A DNA stretch of 64,000 nucleotides from Caldicellulosiruptor hydrothermalis 108 (GCF_000166355.1 NC_014652.1:1499001-1563000), one strand, 5' to 3'. Positions 47,920-56,490 are shown, counted from the stretch's first letter. The notes: generated from the letters alone by a model not told the origin. Program-made: numbers and translations.

Positions 47920-49414
47920 ACTCTTTCACCAGCTTTGCAAGGTATATACTCAAGTTTAAAAGTCCCAATAAAAGACCTACAATTATCGTACCTGAATCGT
48001 TCAAAAGCCATGCAAACATAGTGATTATAATAAACAATTTTATCTTTTCTCTTTCAAGTGATCTCAAAACCAAAATTTTATTTTTGGTCAAAGCTAAGAT
48101 ACTTAAAATCACAAAGCAACTAACAAGCAAAATTGTTAATGGATAGGATACAAAATAAGAAAGGTTCATGAGCATTTTTCTTTTTATTGTATCAAGCAAA
48201 ACCTCAGTGTTTGAAAAAACATTAAATAGATAGCTATTCTTGAAGATAGCAAAAACTATCAAGATTGCAACTGGTAACAACAAAAAAATCATCTTTTTTT
48301 TATTTCGTGAATTTATAACTGAAAACAAAATAAAACCTAAAAGTATGGAAACAAGCCCGCCAAAATTTATACCATAATATGGAATAGATAAAAATACAGC
48401 CAAGGCCCCAAGTATTATATAAAGATTTTTCAAAGGAATCTTAGTTACAATTGAAAATACAAATGTAAAGCCCAATAAATAAGCAAAAAATTCATTGCCT
48501 ATGCCATAAAACCTATTTGCAAATGAAGGATGATATCCTGCAGTAGAAATAAGTTGCAAATAGTTGTCATAAAAAATAGCCTGAATCAAAATAGAGAGGA
48601 TTCCAGCCAAAGCAACTCCAGTTTGAGTTTTTTCAAAACTGAAGTATGATAATATTAACGAGGTTGCAAAAAACAGTAATAAAAATACAAAAATATGGTT
48701 AATATACTGAACTATTATCGGTGAGTAGATAATAAAAAGGTACGAAAGCAACACAGTGGTAGGAAATAATTTTATAATATACATGTGCATACCATTTGAT
48801 AAATCTATCTTAAAACCACCAAAATAAATTATTGCTTCTAATATTGAGAAAATAATGATAGCAGCAAAAAGCAATATTAAATATCTATTAAGATACATAA
48901 GCTGATAATTCAATATCCAAAAAAATTTCCACAAGTATTGTAAAAAGTCATTTGCTACTAATATTTTAGCATCTTTATTAAACTTGCCTTCTAATATATC
49001 CATAAACTCGCTGTCCAGCACAAGCCCTGTTCTTTTAGTGTGAACTGATTTGAAAGTAAAAAAGCCTTCATCAGAAAGGTTATTGAGCACAAAGATTAAC
49101 CTGCCATCACCACTGTATAAAAAAAATAAGCCCTTTTGTTTCTTTTTTACTTGTGATAGATTATCAATGTTTACACCTTTTTTGCTAAGATACTCTTTAA
49201 CCATTTGACTTTTTTCTTTATCTTTTAAAACTACAATCACTGCCCAACCTTTTTTGCTGCTTGAGATAACTTTTTTTACAGAGGTAAAAAAATGTCTATC
49301 AAGAAACTCTTTCCCATTAAACTTGTAGAAACTGAATGCAAAAGCTGAGCTGAAAATTAAACTACTCAATGTTATTATCAATATAAAACTTAACAATTTC
49401 TTCCAATATTTCAT
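47906..49414 (-). CDS. Polytopic membrane protein of unknown function
   Basis: 502 residues from the ATG at 49414 (AAGGAG 11 bases upstream). A signal-like helix (about 8-30) precedes an extracytoplasmic domain of about 140 residues ([31 protein letters not shown]), then about ten to twelve helices. The [20 protein letters not shown] segment between helices is the most distinctive part. I do not recognise the family. Its 5' end lies 53 bases inside ireB in another frame. Confidence 0.75.
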   Translation of the reverse strand: MKYWKKLLSFILIITLSSLIFSSAFAFSFYKFNGKEFLDRHFFTSVKKVISSSKKGWAVIVVLKDKEKSQMVKEYLSKKGVNIDNLSQVKKKQKGLFFLYSGDGRLIFVLNNLSDEGFFTFKSVHTKRTGLVLDSEFMDILEGKFNKDAKILVANDFLQYLWKFFWILNYQLMYLNRYLILLFAAIIIFSILEAIIYFGGFKIDLSNGMHMYIIKLFPTTVLLSYLFIIYSPIIVQYINHIFVFLLLFFATSLILSYFSFEKTQTGVALAGILSILIQAIFYDNYLQLISTAGYHPSFANRFYGIGNEFFAYLLGFTFVFSIVTKIPLKNLYIILGALAVFLSIPYYGINFGGLVSILLGFILFSVINSRNKKKMIFLLLPVAILIVFAIFKNSYLFNVFSNTEVLLDTIKRKMLMNLSYFVSYPLTILLVSCFVILSILALTKNKILVLRSLEREKIKLFIIITMFAWLLNDSGTIIVGLLLGLLNLSIYLAKLVKEYGNN

Positions 49415-49616
49415 CTCTTTCAATTCTCCTTATTATAGAGCGGGCATTCTTATGATTAGTAATATAAGTTGGGTCGCCCGATATTAAGTATCCTACAAGC
49501 TGAGCAATTGGATTGTAACCCTTTTCTTTCAGTGCACTGTAAACTTCACTCAATATCTCTTTAACCTTTTTTTCCATACTCTCTTCAAATGAGAAATGTT
49601 GAGTTTTATCGTTCAT
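49362..49616 (-). CDS. ireB: IreB family regulatory phosphoprotein (UPF0297)
   Basis: 84 residues, full length. [20 protein letters not shown] and [19 protein letters not shown] are the UPF0297 signature. In Enterococcus IreB is phosphorylated on threonine by IreK and modulates cephalosporin resistance. It shares an apparent transcript with the membrane protein, AKR and ruvX. Confidence 0.95.
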   Translation of the reverse strand: MNDKTQHFSFEESMEKKVKEILSEVYSALKEKGYNPIAQLVGYLISGDPTYITNHKNARSIIRRIERDEILEEIVKFYIDNNIE

Positions 49617-49642
49617 TTCTTATACCACCTTTTAATTAATTT

Positions 49643-49684
49643 TTAAGCCCTCATCCACAATTTTAACTCTGGATGAAGGCTTAA
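49643..49684 (-). terminator. Hairpin terminator after the SpoU methyltransferase
   Basis: TTAAGCCCTCATCCA (49643-49657) pairs with TGGATGAAGGCTTAA (49670-49684) with one mismatch. On the minus strand it begins three bases after the stop and is followed by an A/T-rich tail with only a short U run, so efficiency is uncertain. Confidence 0.65.
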
Positions 49685-49687
49685 ATT

Positions 49688-50500
49688 CTATCTTTTTCTC
49701 AATTCATACAACACAATTGAAGCTGCCACCGCTGCATTTAAAGACTCTGCTTTGCCAGCCATAGGGATTTTTATCTTTCTTGTTGCCACCTTTGCAAAAG
49801 AATCGCTAACTCCTTCAGACTCATTACCAATAACAACACAAAATCTTTTGTCAGGAACAATTTTTGAAATTTCAATATCACCATACGGCGTTGCCACATA
49901 AACTGCAAAGCTATTATCTTTTAGGATTTTGATTAATTTTCCCTCTTCAGCCTCTCTCATAATCTGCAGATGAAAAAGTGAACCCATTGTGGCACGTATT
50001 GTCTTGGGATTGTAGATATCAACTGTTCCCTTTGTTGTTACAACAGCATCAAATCCAAATGCATCAGCACATCTAATTAATGTTCCCAAATTGCCAGGGT
50101 CCTGTAGCTTGTTAGCTACAACTACTCTTCTCAGATTTTTTATAAAATTTATGCCTTTGTCAACAAAGTTGCACTCAGCTAAAATACCTTGTGGTGTAGA
50201 AGTTGTAGTAATGTATTCAAACAGCTTATCAGGAACCTCAATAACTCTTTCTATTTTCCCATCTTCTAAAAGACGCTTGCACTCCCAGTAAAATTCTTGA
50301 TACCTATCTTTCGCATGTTGAGAAAATATCACCAAGTTTATACATTCAATCTGATAGTCAATAGCTTCTCTTACCAGCTTTAAACCTTCAGTTATGAAAG
50401 ACCTAAACTCTTCTCTGTACTTTTTATCATGCAGCTTTTTTAGTCTCTTTATACATTCGTTCTCTCGACTGCTAATAAACTCAACTTTTTTTGTGGACAT
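49688..50500 (-). CDS. TrmH/SpoU-family RNA 2'-O-methyltransferase
   Basis: 270 residues. A small N-terminal substrate-binding domain (about 1-100, CIKRLKKLHDKKYREEFRSF) precedes the SPOUT knot: ANKLQDPGNLGTLIRCADAF, VVIGNESEGVSDSFA and IPMAGKAESLNAAVAASIVL, the three SpoU motifs. It resembles RlmB/TsnR and probably modifies 23S rRNA. It follows rplT, the usual Firmicute position. Confidence 0.92.
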   Translation of the reverse strand: MSTKKVEFISSRENECIKRLKKLHDKKYREEFRSFITEGLKLVREAIDYQIECINLVIFSQHAKDRYQEFYWECKRLLEDGKIERVIEVPDKLFEYITTTSTPQGILAECNFVDKGINFIKNLRRVVVANKLQDPGNLGTLIRCADAFGFDAVVTTKGTVDIYNPKTIRATMGSLFHLQIMREAEEGKLIKILKDNSFAVYVATPYGDIEISKIVPDKRFCVVIGNESEGVSDSFAKVATRKIKIPMAGKAESLNAAVAASIVLYELRKR

Positions 50501-50543
50501 CTTACCAATAGCCCTTGTTCAAAAAAATCAAAATTTAAATACT

Positions 50544-50903
50544 TTACTGAGCATTTATTTGCTTTTTGGCAATTTCAACCAGCTCAGCAAATGCTTTTTG
50601 ATCATTTACAGCCATATCTGCTAAGACTTTCCTATTAAGATTAATTCCTGCTTTTTTAAGACCATTCATAAACTTGCTGTACGAAAGACCATTTTGTCTT
50701 GCTGCTGCATTAATTCTTGTTATCCACAGCCTTCTAAAATCTCTCTTTTTAAGCCTTCTACCTACATATGCATATCTTAAAGACCTCATTACAGCTACAT
50801 GCGCTTGTTTAAAAATCTTGCTCTTTGCACCAAAATAACCCTTTGCAAGTTTTAGCCATTTTTTATGTCTCTTTCTTGCCCAAACACCATTTTTTATTCT
50901 CAT
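50544..50903 (-). CDS. rplT: 50S ribosomal protein L20
   Basis: 119 residues, full length. Start [20 protein letters not shown] and the [20 protein letters not shown] region identify L20, which nucleates 50S assembly and represses its own operon by binding the infC leader. AGGAGG precedes the ATG. Last gene of infC-rpmI-rplT. Confidence 0.99.
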   Translation of the reverse strand: MRIKNGVWARKRHKKWLKLAKGYFGAKSKIFKQAHVAVMRSLRYAYVGRRLKKRDFRRLWITRINAAARQNGLSYSKFMNGLKKAGINLNRKVLADMAVNDQKAFAELVEIAKKQINAQ

Positions 50904-50935
50904 TTATAACTCTACCTCCTGCTCAAAATTGTTGT

Positions 50936-51133
50936 TTATAGGTACGGCAAAAGCTTTTTGACTGCTTTAACGTTAGTAGCATCAACAACCACCGTCTTTT
51001 TCAAATTTCTCTTTCTCTTTCTTGACTTACCGCTCAAAAGGTGACTTTTACCTGCTTTCTTTCTCAAATATTTCCCACTTCCGCTAATCTTAATTCTTTT
51101 TGCAAGACCTCTATGTGTTTTTAGTTTCGGCAT
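50936..51133 (-). CDS. rpmI: 50S ribosomal protein L35
   Basis: 65 residues from the ATG at 51133, giving the canonical start MPKLKTHRGLAKRIK. KAGKSHLLSGKSRKRKRN is typical of L35. The upstream in-frame ATG at 51154 is unsuitable because it would include the GGGGAGG ribosome site. Middle gene of infC-rpmI-rplT. Confidence 0.98.
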   Translation of the reverse strand: MPKLKTHRGLAKRIKISGSGKYLRKKAGKSHLLSGKSRKRKRNLKKTVVVDATNVKAVKKLLPYL

Positions 51134-51160
51134 CAAAAAACTCCTCCCCATCAAAAATTT

Positions 51161-51676
51161 TTATTGCTGTTTTGGCGCAATGACCGCTGTAAGGTTCTTA
51201 CCATCCAATTTTGGCTTTTTCTCAACAACTCCGTACTCTTTTATCTTTTCTATAAACTTGTTTATAATCTCTTCACCTATTTCAGGATGCAAGACTTCAC
51301 GACCCCTAAAGCGAATAGATACCTTTACTTTGTCTCCATCCTGTAAAAACCTAATTGCATTTTTTATTTTTACGTTAAAGTCATGTTCTTCAATTGTGGT
51401 TGTAAGCCTGATTTCTTTTACGTTAATAACCTTTTGATTTTTCTTTGCCTCTTTCTCTTTTTTGGCAAGTTCAAACTTATACTTGCCATAATCCATTATC
51501 TTGCACACAGGCGGATTAGCATGAGGAGCAATCTTAACTAAATCAAGCTTTTTTTCCTCAGCAATCCTCAGTGCCTCTTTTATGCTCATAATTCCAAGTT
51601 GAACACCGTTCTCATCAATAACTCTTACCTCTTTGTCTCTTATCTGCTCATTAATGAGCAAATCTTTATTATTTAT
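51161..51676 (-). CDS. infC: Translation initiation factor IF-3
   Basis: 171 residues if translation starts at the AUA codon 51674-51676, nine bases after AGGAGG. That adds NNKDL before the familiar LINEQIRDKEVRVIDENGVQ. IF-3 messages commonly use AUU, AUC or AUA so that IF-3 can discriminate against its own start. The alternative is TTG at 51661, which lies about 24 bases from the ribosome site and is less likely. The N- and C-terminal domains are complete (KIMDYGKYKFELAKKEKEAK linker; VKVSIRFRGREVLHPEIGEE). It is preceded by a structured leader with an attenuator. Confidence 0.95.
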   Translation of the reverse strand: MNNKDLLINEQIRDKEVRVIDENGVQLGIMSIKEALRIAEEKKLDLVKIAPHANPPVCKIMDYGKYKFELAKKEKEAKKNQKVINVKEIRLTTTIEEHDFNVKIKNAIRFLQDGDKVKVSIRFRGREVLHPEIGEEIINKFIEKIKEYGVVEKKPKLDGKNLTAVIAPKQQ

Positions 51677-51861
51677 ATTAAAACACCTCCTGGAAATAAA
51701 TAACCCTAATTCCTAATTTAAACAAAAAGTGGATAGAAGCATAGTCTATCCACTCCCTTAACTCTTTTTGAGCCATATTAAATGGCTCAAAAAGCACTAT
51801 TGACCCTCCGAGTCATTTCTCGGAAAGGTGAGAAGCGATAGACTTCTACTTCTTTTTCACC
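51677..51861 (-). ncRNA. infC leader, L20-type autoregulatory RNA
   Basis: About 185 bases of untranslated leader. In transcript order it shows a GGTGA/TCACC pairing, a CCGAG/CTCGG hairpin, a perfect 13-base stem CTTTTTGAGCCAT/ATGGCTCAAAAAG (51764-51776/51782-51794), and a terminator hairpin before infC. This order matches the L20 leader described in Bacillus and relatives, in which L20 stabilises the terminator form. A covariance-model search would settle the family. Confidence 0.7.
51722..51754 (-). terminator. Attenuator (intrinsic terminator) in the infC leader
   Basis: AGTGGATAGA (51728-51737) pairs perfectly with TCTATCCACT (51745-51754). On the minus strand TTTTTG follows immediately. 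It lies between the leader hairpins and the infC start and would end transcription before infC-rpmI-rplT. Confidence 0.8.
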
Positions 51862-51867
51862 TCTATA

Positions 51868-51897
51868 AGGATACCATATATACTTTGAAAATGTCAA
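51868..51897 (-). promoter_or_regulatory. Promoter of infC-rpmI-rplT
   Basis: TTGACA (51892-51897), an 18-base spacer and TATCCT (51868-51873) on the minus strand. Transcription from here includes the whole L20-type leader. Confidence 0.65.
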
Positions 51898-51921
51898 TAT
51901 CAAAAAAGAAAAATTTGAAGT

Positions 51922-52320
51922 TTATGGCTTTAGCATAAAGTTAAGTCCCCACGTTACTCCAAACTTATCGGTTATAACTGCATGTAGCGCACCCCAAAAT
52001 GTCTTTTGTAAAGGAAATCTTACTGTCCCTTCCTTTGAAAGATTATTATAAATCATTTTAATCTCCTCTTCTGAGTCACATTCAATCACAAGTGTAATGT
52101 TGCTTCCTTCATTAGTGTTATTAAATTGGTCTGCTAAATATATTACGCATTCATCAGATAAAAAAAGTTCTGCATGGAGTACCTTACCTTTGGAATTCTC
52201 AAAACCTGGAACGTTATCAGCCATCTGAACATTTTTTACTTCTGCTCCAAACACATCTTTATAGTATTCTATTGCCTGTGCACAATCATTGAGATGAAGT
52301 TCAGGAATTACTTTTTTCAT
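51922..52320 (-). CDS. VOC/PhnB-like glyoxalase-fold protein
   Basis: 132 residues from the ATG at 52320, which follows AAAGGAGG. VIPELHLNDCAQAIEYYKDV and the closing FGVTWGLNFM are typical of PhnB/YP_-type vicinal-oxygen-chelate proteins. Such proteins form dimers that bind metal and diverse small substrates; the substrate is unknown. The open frame extends 25 codons upstream, but that part contains the ribosome site. Confidence 0.88.
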   Translation of the reverse strand: MKKVIPELHLNDCAQAIEYYKDVFGAEVKNVQMADNVPGFENSKGKVLHAELFLSDECVIYLADQFNNTNEGSNITLVIECDSEEEIKMIYNNLSKEGTVRFPLQKTFWGALHAVITDKFGVTWGLNFMLKP

Positions 52321-52371
52321 TTTTTTATTTCCTCCTTTCAAATCAAAAAAAATATAATAGCCTTTTGCAAA

Positions 52372-52390
52372 AACGCTCAAGATGAGCGTT
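52372..52390 (-). terminator. Small hairpin upstream of the VOC gene
   Basis: AACGCTC (52372-52378) pairs with GAGCGTT (52384-52390). On the minus strand TTTTTG overlaps and follows the 3' arm, so it looks like a weak terminator or attenuator about 50 bases before the VOC start. It may be a remnant of the region before the insertion sequence arrived. Confidence 0.35.
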
Positions 52391-52424
52391 ATCAAGCTTT
52401 ACATAGAATCAAAAAAGACTGGTC

Positions 52425-52487
52425 ACCCTCCTCATAATTGTAGTAAAATATGATTATATAAAACAAATTTTCTACTATGAGGAGGGT
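52425..52487 (+). promoter_or_regulatory. Inverted repeat sequestering the transposase ribosome site
   Basis: ACCCTCCTCATA (52425-52436) is the exact complement of TATGAGGAGGGT (52476-52487), and the inner flanks GTAGTAAAA and TTTTCTAC extend the match. The 3' arm contains the GGAGGG ribosome site seven bases before the transposase ATG. Transcripts entering from outside would fold and hide the site. This strategy is known for several insertion sequences; its use here is inferred. Confidence 0.65.
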
Positions 52488-52493
52488 TCCAAA

Positions 52494-53925
52494 ATGTTCA
52501 ACACCAAACCTAAACAACTTTCTTTCATAGACCTATTCTCCCACCTAAAGGCTTCGGCTCTCTACAAGCCTGAAAGCCTCTTGGGCTTGTTCAATAAATT
52601 CATTGACTTGTCACATTATATACCTTCTTCTTTCTACAATGCCTACTACAAATATTTCGGTAAGCATAGATACTTCTCTTTAGAATCTATGCTTTGTTGC
52701 TTCCTCGTCCAAAAATTGCTCAAACTCAATACTTTAACTCAGCTTCGTGCTGTCTTACTCAACTCATTCGAACTTCGCTCATTTTGTAATCTTCATGGCA
52801 ATGTCCCTTCTATCTCTACTCTCTCTCGCTTTAGAAAAATATTTGCAAGTGAAATCCATAAACTTTTTCAAAATATCTCTATCCATGCACATAATATTTC
52901 CATCCAACAATGCCCTCAAGATTCTTCAATCTTAATCTTCGACACAACAGGTATTGTCCCAAAAGGTTCGTGAAAACAATCCTAAATTCATTCATCTACT
53001 GCTGAAAAATACCTCAAAAGCTAACCCTGAACTTCCCTCTGAAAAAGTCTACTCTCTCGTTTATTCTTCTTTGCCTAAAACTGCTAACGCTAATTCTAAC
53101 ATCCGTCTTATGTTTGTAAATGGCCATTTCTGCTGGGCTTTAAAATTTGCAGTCATTACCAACGCTCTCGGTATCCCTTTAGCTTTAGTACCTCTGTTTA
53201 ACTATGATTCCCCTTCCTCTGACCCACAAGAAGCAAAAGCTATCTCCGACTCTAAAGGTTTAATTCCTTCGCTCGAAACTTTATTCTCTTATATCCCCAA
53301 AAATTTCTCCACTTTCATCGCCGACAGTGCTTTGGATTCCCACAACATATACTCCACTTTAAAAAATACCTTTAACTTCTCCAAAATCGTTATTCCACTA
53401 AATACAAGAGCTTCTAAAAATACTACACCTACATCAGACCCCAATATCGTTATTTCTGAAGATGGTATCCCTATCTGCAAAAAGTTCAACAAACCTTTTA
53501 AACCCGAAGGCAAATGTCAGGGTAAAAATCGCTCTTTGCGCCTTAAATGGACTTGCCCTATGTCACAATACAAAGATGGCAAACGCATCTGCTCTTGCCC
53601 TCAGCCTTGTACTACCTCTAAATCGGGTAGAATGTTCTATACATACCCAGATAACTTTCGCTCTTTCCCAGGTATCAACAGAAATTCACAAGAGTTTTTT
53701 GACCTCTACAAAAAACGTGTCGCTGTAGAGCAGACTATTTACCACCTGAAATCCTACATGGGCTCTGATACTATCTCTACTTATGACCATATTTCTATTT
53801 TCTCTGATTTCTTGCTATCTGCCATTACTTTCTCGCTCTTGTTTATCCTCGCTCACAATATCAAACTCTATTGCTCTAAATTGACTATCAAAAAACTTAA
53901 CAAGCTCAAAAAACTTATCGCTTAA
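52494..53925 (+). pseudogene. Transposase, DUF772/DDE type, with one frameshift
   Basis: Two frames together give about 477 residues. The first (52494-52973) has the DUF772-like N-terminal domain (YYKYFGKHRYFSLESMLCCF) and the first catalytic Asp in LIFDTTGIVPK. It then hits TGA after PKGS. The +1 frame continues in register as VRENNPKFIHLL and carries the second Asp in FIADSALDSHNIYS and the Glu in VAVEQTIYHLKSYMGSD. Removing one G from AAAAGGTTCG restores a continuous protein. It is most simply an inactivating insertion; programmed +1 frameshifting is possible but unproven. Confidence 0.85.
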
Positions 53926-54238
53926 TACTACTATTTTTTAAATCTATTTCTTACAAAAAATTTCTGGTTTTGTTTTTACTTAACCTTCTAAAACAAGGAG
54001 TTAAGAAGGCTTAGGATATTATTGTCTTTTTTGAAGTTGTTAATTTTTGTCATATGTTTGTTGCTGATTATTTTTGTTGGTATTGATAATATTTGGTTTT
54101 CACTTCTCTTTTCTTTTTGTATCTTGATTGTATTTCATGTTAGTATTGGTGCCTTTTACCTTCAATCACCACCTATTTTGCAAACGCCTAAATCAAAAAA
54201 AATATAATTTTTATACACACTTCATTTTAATACAAAGT
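53926..54238. other. Intergenic stretch after the transposase
   Basis: 313 bases, very A/T-rich. It contains a CTTAAC/GTTAAG inverted repeat near 53980-54010 with an AAGGAG between the arms, and one doubtful small open frame (54022-54207). The right end of the insertion sequence must lie here, but I found no repeat that defines it. No terminator is evident. Confidence 0.5.
54022..54207 (+). CDS. Possible small hydrophobic protein
   Basis: 61 codons from TTG. The product would have two hydrophobic segments (LKLLIFVICLLLIIFVG and FSLLFSFCILIVFHVSIGAF) and a short basic tail. The ribosome site is weak (AGGA at a long distance) and the region is so T-rich that a chance hydrophobic frame is plausible. 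I recognise no family. Confidence 0.2.
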   Translation: MSFLKLLIFVICLLLIIFVGIDNIWFSLLFSFCILIVFHVSIGAFYLQSPPILQTPKSKKI

Positions 54239-55075
54239 TCACAAATTCAAATTCAAACTCAAATTCATACTCCCTGTTCTGTACCCCTCTAAATCTAAAG
54301 TAATATACAAAAAACCTAACTCTTTAAACTTATTCCTAACACTCTCTATTAACTTAATATCTAAAAACTTCTCCATCTCATCCTTACCTATTTCTATTCG
54401 TGCAAGTTTATCTTGATGATACCTTACCCTCACCTGCTTAAACCCAAGTCCAAGTAAATATTCCTCAGCTTTTTCTATCATGCTTAATTTTTCTTTTGTT
54501 ATTCTTTCTCCGTAAGGTATGCGTGAAGAAAGGCATGCAAAGGCAGGTTTGTCCCATGTTGGAAGTCCCAACTCTTTTGACAATTTCCTAATATCCTCTT
54601 TTGTAAGCCCAGCAACTTTAAGTGGACTTACAACGTTAAGCTCACATGCCGCCTTCATGCCAGGTCTAAAATCGTTCAAATCATCAAAGTTTGAACCATC
54701 CGCAACATACTCAATTCCATGTGCCTTTGCTACTTTCCATATCTTTTCAAAAAGCTCCTTCTTGCAGTAATAGCATCTATCAACAGGGTTTTTATTGAAT
54801 CCCTCAATTTCAAGCTCTTCTGATTCTATGACTATGTGTTTTGCTCCTATTTGTTTTATGAATGTTATTGCATCATTGAGTTCTCTTTTTGGATAGGTTG
54901 AGGATGTTGCAGTCACGGCAATAACTCTATCTCCTAAAACATCATAAGCAACTTTGACTAAAAAGGTACTATCAACTCCACCTGAATAAGCAATTGCAAG
55001 GCTTCCTAAGCTTTTGATATAGTTTTTTAATTTTTCATATTTTTCTTGTAATGTTTCATCTATTATGATATCCAT
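54239..55075 (-). CDS. larE: LarE-like ATP-dependent sulfur transferase (PP-loop)
   Basis: 278 residues. The PP-loop AYSGGVDSTFLVKVAYDV is followed by RCYYCKKELFEKI and KPAFACLSSRIPYG, where the ACL cysteine corresponds to the sacrificial Cys of Lactobacillus LarE. With C-x-x-C plus this residue there are three cysteines, as in [4Fe-4S]-dependent LarE proteins. It sulfurates the nickel-pincer cofactor precursor of lactate racemase. larB, larC and larA are absent here. The C-terminus ends in an odd SLNLNL repeat encoded by tandem CAAATT-like units. ATG follows CAGGAGGG. Confidence 0.88.
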   Translation of the reverse strand: MDIIIDETLQEKYEKLKNYIKSLGSLAIAYSGGVDSTFLVKVAYDVLGDRVIAVTATSSTYPKRELNDAITFIKQIGAKHIVIESEELEIEGFNKNPVDRCYYCKKELFEKIWKVAKAHGIEYVADGSNFDDLNDFRPGMKAACELNVVSPLKVAGLTKEDIRKLSKELGLPTWDKPAFACLSSRIPYGERITKEKLSMIEKAEEYLLGLGFKQVRVRYHQDKLARIEIGKDEMEKFLDIKLIESVRNKFKELGFLYITLDLEGYRTGSMNLSLNLNL

Positions 55076-55100
55076 AAAATTACCCTCCTGTATGTTATTG

Positions 55101-55127
55101 TACTAAATTATTTAGATAGATTTAGTA
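55101..55127. promoter_or_regulatory. Palindrome in the larE leader
   Basis: TACTAAAT (55101-55108) and ATTTAGTA (55120-55127) are perfect inverted copies, 11 bases apart, between the larE promoter and its ATG. It could be an operator or a leader hairpin; I recognise no regulator consensus. Confidence 0.4.
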
Positions 55128-55134
55128 TAAATTT

Positions 55135-55163
55135 ATTTTACACGTCTCCTTTTATTCTATCAA
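55135..55163 (-). promoter_or_regulatory. larE promoter
   Basis: TTGATA (55158-55163), a 17-base spacer and TAAAAT (55135-55140) on the minus strand, in the 132-base gap after hemL. Confidence 0.6.
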
Positions 55164-55207
55164 CATCTTTTTAAACACTCTAAGTTAACTACAAGACGTT
55201 GTTCTTA

Positions 55208-56488
55208 TCATTTCCTTTTTGAAGAGCAAAATTCCTCAGCAATTTCAACGAATTTTTCTACATCATTTTCGCTATGTGCTACAGATAAGAACATCGCTTC
55301 AAATTGAGAGGAAGGAACATAAATATGGTTTTTTATCATATATTCTGCAAAACTTCTGAACAAGTCTAAATCGCTCATCTTTGCCATCTCGAAATTTTCT
55401 ACCTTTTCAACTCCAAAGAAGATTGTTAGCATTGAACCTACCCTGTTTATGCAAAAAGTTAAATTGGAATTAGAAAAGACTTGTGTCAACTCTTTTTCGA
55501 GTTTTCCTGCTAACATCTCCAAATTACCATAAAAATGAGGATTTTCTTTAAGCTTTTTGATAGTAGCGTACCCTGCACTCATCACAATTGGATTGCCCGA
55601 CATAGTACCTGCCTGAAAGACATTTCCTTGTGGTGCTAAGCACTGCATAATCTCTTTTTTGCCACCAACTGCGCCGCAAGGAAGCCCCCCGCCAATTATC
55701 TTTCCAAAAGTTATAAGGTCCGGCTCAACATCATATAAAGCTCTTGCACCTTTCAGTGAAAGTCTAAAACCGGTTATTACTTCATCAAAAATCAGAAGAC
55801 TGCCGTGGAGGTTGCAAATTTCTCTTAGGGCTTGCAAAAACTCTTTTTTGGCAGGTACAACACCCATATTCCCTGCCACAGGCTCGATTATAACAGCTGC
55901 TATCTCATCTTTGTTTTCTTTAAAAGCTTTTTCTACTGAATCTAAATTGTTGTATTCAACCACAATTGTATTTTGTACAATATCTTCATCAATTCCCTTT
56001 AATCTTAGCTCGGCTACTGCTGACCCTGCTTCTTTCAGAAAGATGTCATGATGACCATGATAACAGCCTGCAAACTTTACTATTTTTTTCTTCCCAGTAT
56101 AACCTTTTGCAAGCCTTACAGCAGTCATTGTAGCTTCTGTCCCTGAATTAACAAATCGAACCATATCAATTTGGGCTGTCTCACACACAAGCTTTGCCAT
56201 CTTATATTCAATTTCTGTTGGTGCTCCAAATGCTATTTGATCTTCCACCACTTCTTTTATGCTATTTACAACATCAGGGTCACAATGTCCTAATATCATC
56301 GCACCCCAGGACAGAACAAAATCAATATATTCATTGCCATCAATATCAAATATACGGCAGCCTTTTCCTTTTGAGATGACTGGCGGGGTAATACTCAAAT
56401 TTTTAAAGGCACGAATTGGACTGTTAACCCCGCCTGGTATATATCTTTTGGTCTTGTCAAATACTTCTTTACTTTTGTCAAGTCTCAT
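55208..56488 (-). CDS. hemL: Glutamate-1-semialdehyde 2,1-aminomutase
   Basis: 426 residues. PGGVNSPIRAFKNL at the start and the PLP lysine in DLITFGKIIGGGLPCGAVGG are diagnostic. It converts glutamate-1-semialdehyde from HemA to 5-aminolevulinate. AAAGGAG precedes the ATG, two bases after hemB. Last gene of the tetrapyrrole run. Confidence 0.97.
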   Translation of the reverse strand: MRLDKSKEVFDKTKRYIPGGVNSPIRAFKNLSITPPVISKGKGCRIFDIDGNEYIDFVLSWGAMILGHCDPDVVNSIKEVVEDQIAFGAPTEIEYKMAKLVCETAQIDMVRFVNSGTEATMTAVRLAKGYTGKKKIVKFAGCYHGHHDIFLKEAGSAVAELRLKGIDEDIVQNTIVVEYNNLDSVEKAFKENKDEIAAVIIEPVAGNMGVVPAKKEFLQALREICNLHGSLLIFDEVITGFRLSLKGARALYDVEPDLITFGKIIGGGLPCGAVGGKKEIMQCLAPQGNVFQAGTMSGNPIVMSAGYATIKKLKENPHFYGNLEMLAGKLEKELTQVFSNSNLTFCINRVGSMLTIFFGVEKVENFEMAKMSDLDLFRSFAEYMIKNHIYVPSSQFEAMFLSVAHSENDVEKFVEIAEEFCSSKRK

Positions 56489-56490
56489 TT

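Larger units (their letters stand above)
52421..53925 (+). mobile_element. DDE insertion sequence (IS4/IS5-like), boundaries unresolved
   Basis: The stretch holds a transposase of the DUF772 plus DDE class with its own ribosome site and a strong inverted repeat immediately before it. I could not find matched terminal inverted repeats or a target duplication by eye, so the coordinates cover only the certain part; the right end may extend to about 54000. The C-rich coding strand (many TCT, CTC and CCC codons) contrasts with neighbouring genes. Confidence 0.7.

Noticed and set aside
52954-53925. Second transposase frame as an independent gene
   Set aside because: It lacks a ribosome site, starts mid-domain and continues the first frame exactly, so the two are one broken gene.
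54240-54275. Short tandem CAAATT-like repeats as a CRISPR or regulatory array
   Set aside because: The units are six bases, imperfect and lie within the larE 3' end, encoding a Leu-Asn tail.
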